From Bacillota bacterium (GTDB taxonomy: Bacteria > Bacillota > Dethiobacteria > DTU022), in NCBI GenBank assembly GCA_012510625.1, contig JAAZHP010000100.1, positions 1-5,785 of the forward strand: DNA of 5,785 nucleotides, read 5' to 3'. Shown here piece by piece: positions 5,620 to 5,785 of the stretch (the stretch's first letter is position 1; each line of letters opens with the position of its first letter). Made by a program: the position numbers and the translations under genes. The notes under the pieces are model-generated. The model saw nothing but the letters and a program-made list of their open reading frames with translations. It was not told where the DNA came from and did no database searches.

Positions 5620-5689
5620 ATAAGGGAGTTAGGGTGGTAATAAGGGAATCGGGATTACAATAAAGAGTCGGGATGGCAACAAGTGTCGG
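5612..5689. repeat. four degenerate ~20-bp tandem repeats
   Basis: Copies at 5612-5631, 5632-5651, 5652-5670 and 5671-5689 follow a consensus close to GGATGRCAATAAGGGAGTCG, with period 20, 20, 19. The first copy begins inside the right arm of the neighbouring inverted repeat (GGATGACA), so the array looks like slippage or repeated copying of that element's end. There is no conserved spacer, so it is not a CRISPR array. Confidence 0.7.
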
Positions 5690-5751
5690 CCAAAATTATA
5701 CGTATATATAGAGAAAACATGCTTGCAGTAAACGCGAGAGTTGGTTGCAAT

Positions 5752-5785
5752 AACCGGTGCAGGCTCGGGCCGGGCATGCCCGGCC
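5752..5785. repeat. GC-rich palindromic repeat, right copy
   Basis: GGCCGGGCATGCCCGGCC (5768-5785) is a perfect 18-bp palindrome that ends exactly at the window edge and may continue beyond it. It differs from the left copy (18-35) at two positions, T to G and A to C, which pair with each other, so symmetry is kept. The AACCGG at 5752-5757 matches the AACCGG at 4-9, so the two copies are related over about 32-34 bases in the same orientation. Confidence 0.7.

Noticed and set aside
5612..5689. Repeat array considered as CRISPR
   Set aside because: Units are only 19-20 bases, degenerate and directly abutting, with no spacers and no cas genes in the window.
1922..5706. TATACGTA shared between the operator region (1922-1929) and 5697-5704
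   Set aside because: Eight AT-rich bases recurring once in 5.8 kb is within chance, and the second site is not next to a gene start.

Overview
The window reads as a small defence or stress island from a bacterium, probably a Gram-positive of the Clostridia (Peptococcaceae / Desulfotomaculum-like). That placement is an inference from strong GGAGG-type ribosome binding sites, moderate base composition, and palindromic GC-rich repeats plus a 'TGTCAT...GAGCG...GAAGGATCTC' hairpin repeat of a kind I associate with such genomes. I could not search for matches. All supported genes lie on the minus strand, so the genetic order runs from the right end to the left.

Right end (about 5280-5785): repeat-rich, with no intact gene. 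It holds an 18-bp GC-rich palindrome at the window edge, four degenerate copies of a ~20-bp tandem repeat, a large imperfect inverted repeat (5522-5619), and a 28-codon ORF (5311-5397). The first ~23 residues of that ORF look like the N-terminus of a type I modification subunit (HsdM) and are then cut off, so an older restriction-modification locus seems to have been here. Directly downstream is a large single-chain enzyme of 1046 residues (2139-5279) with a PD-(D/E)xK nuclease domain, an N6-adenine methyltransferase domain and a C-terminal target-recognition region resembling that of type ISP enzymes. It has no helicase domain and no separate specificity subunit.

Middle (1909-2138): an intergenic stretch with a long-loop inverted repeat after the restriction gene, a possible 25-residue coding remnant, and a perfect 10-bp inverted repeat flanking the -35 region of a good sigma-A-type promoter.

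Left (244-1908): a tightly overlapped three-gene operon encoding an XRE helix-turn-helix regulator, an ImmA/IrrE-type zinc metallopeptidase (HELYH) and a PIN-like nuclease. The genes overlap by 4 and 8 bases, so they are probably translationally coupled. The regulator most likely starts at a TTG codon (1866), because the promoter lies inside the longer ATG-initiated version. The simplest model is an autorepressed module: the regulator holds the operator, the metallopeptidase removes the regulator under stress or infection, and the PIN-like protein is the effector. This is inference. Beyond the operon the left end (1-243) carries a hairpin that may end transcription, a cluster of small inverted repeats, and a second copy of the 18-bp palindrome found at the right edge.

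The points most worth following up are the three-gene regulator/protease/PIN module with its operator, the hsdM scar in front of the single-chain restriction enzyme, and the matched palindromes at both window ends.
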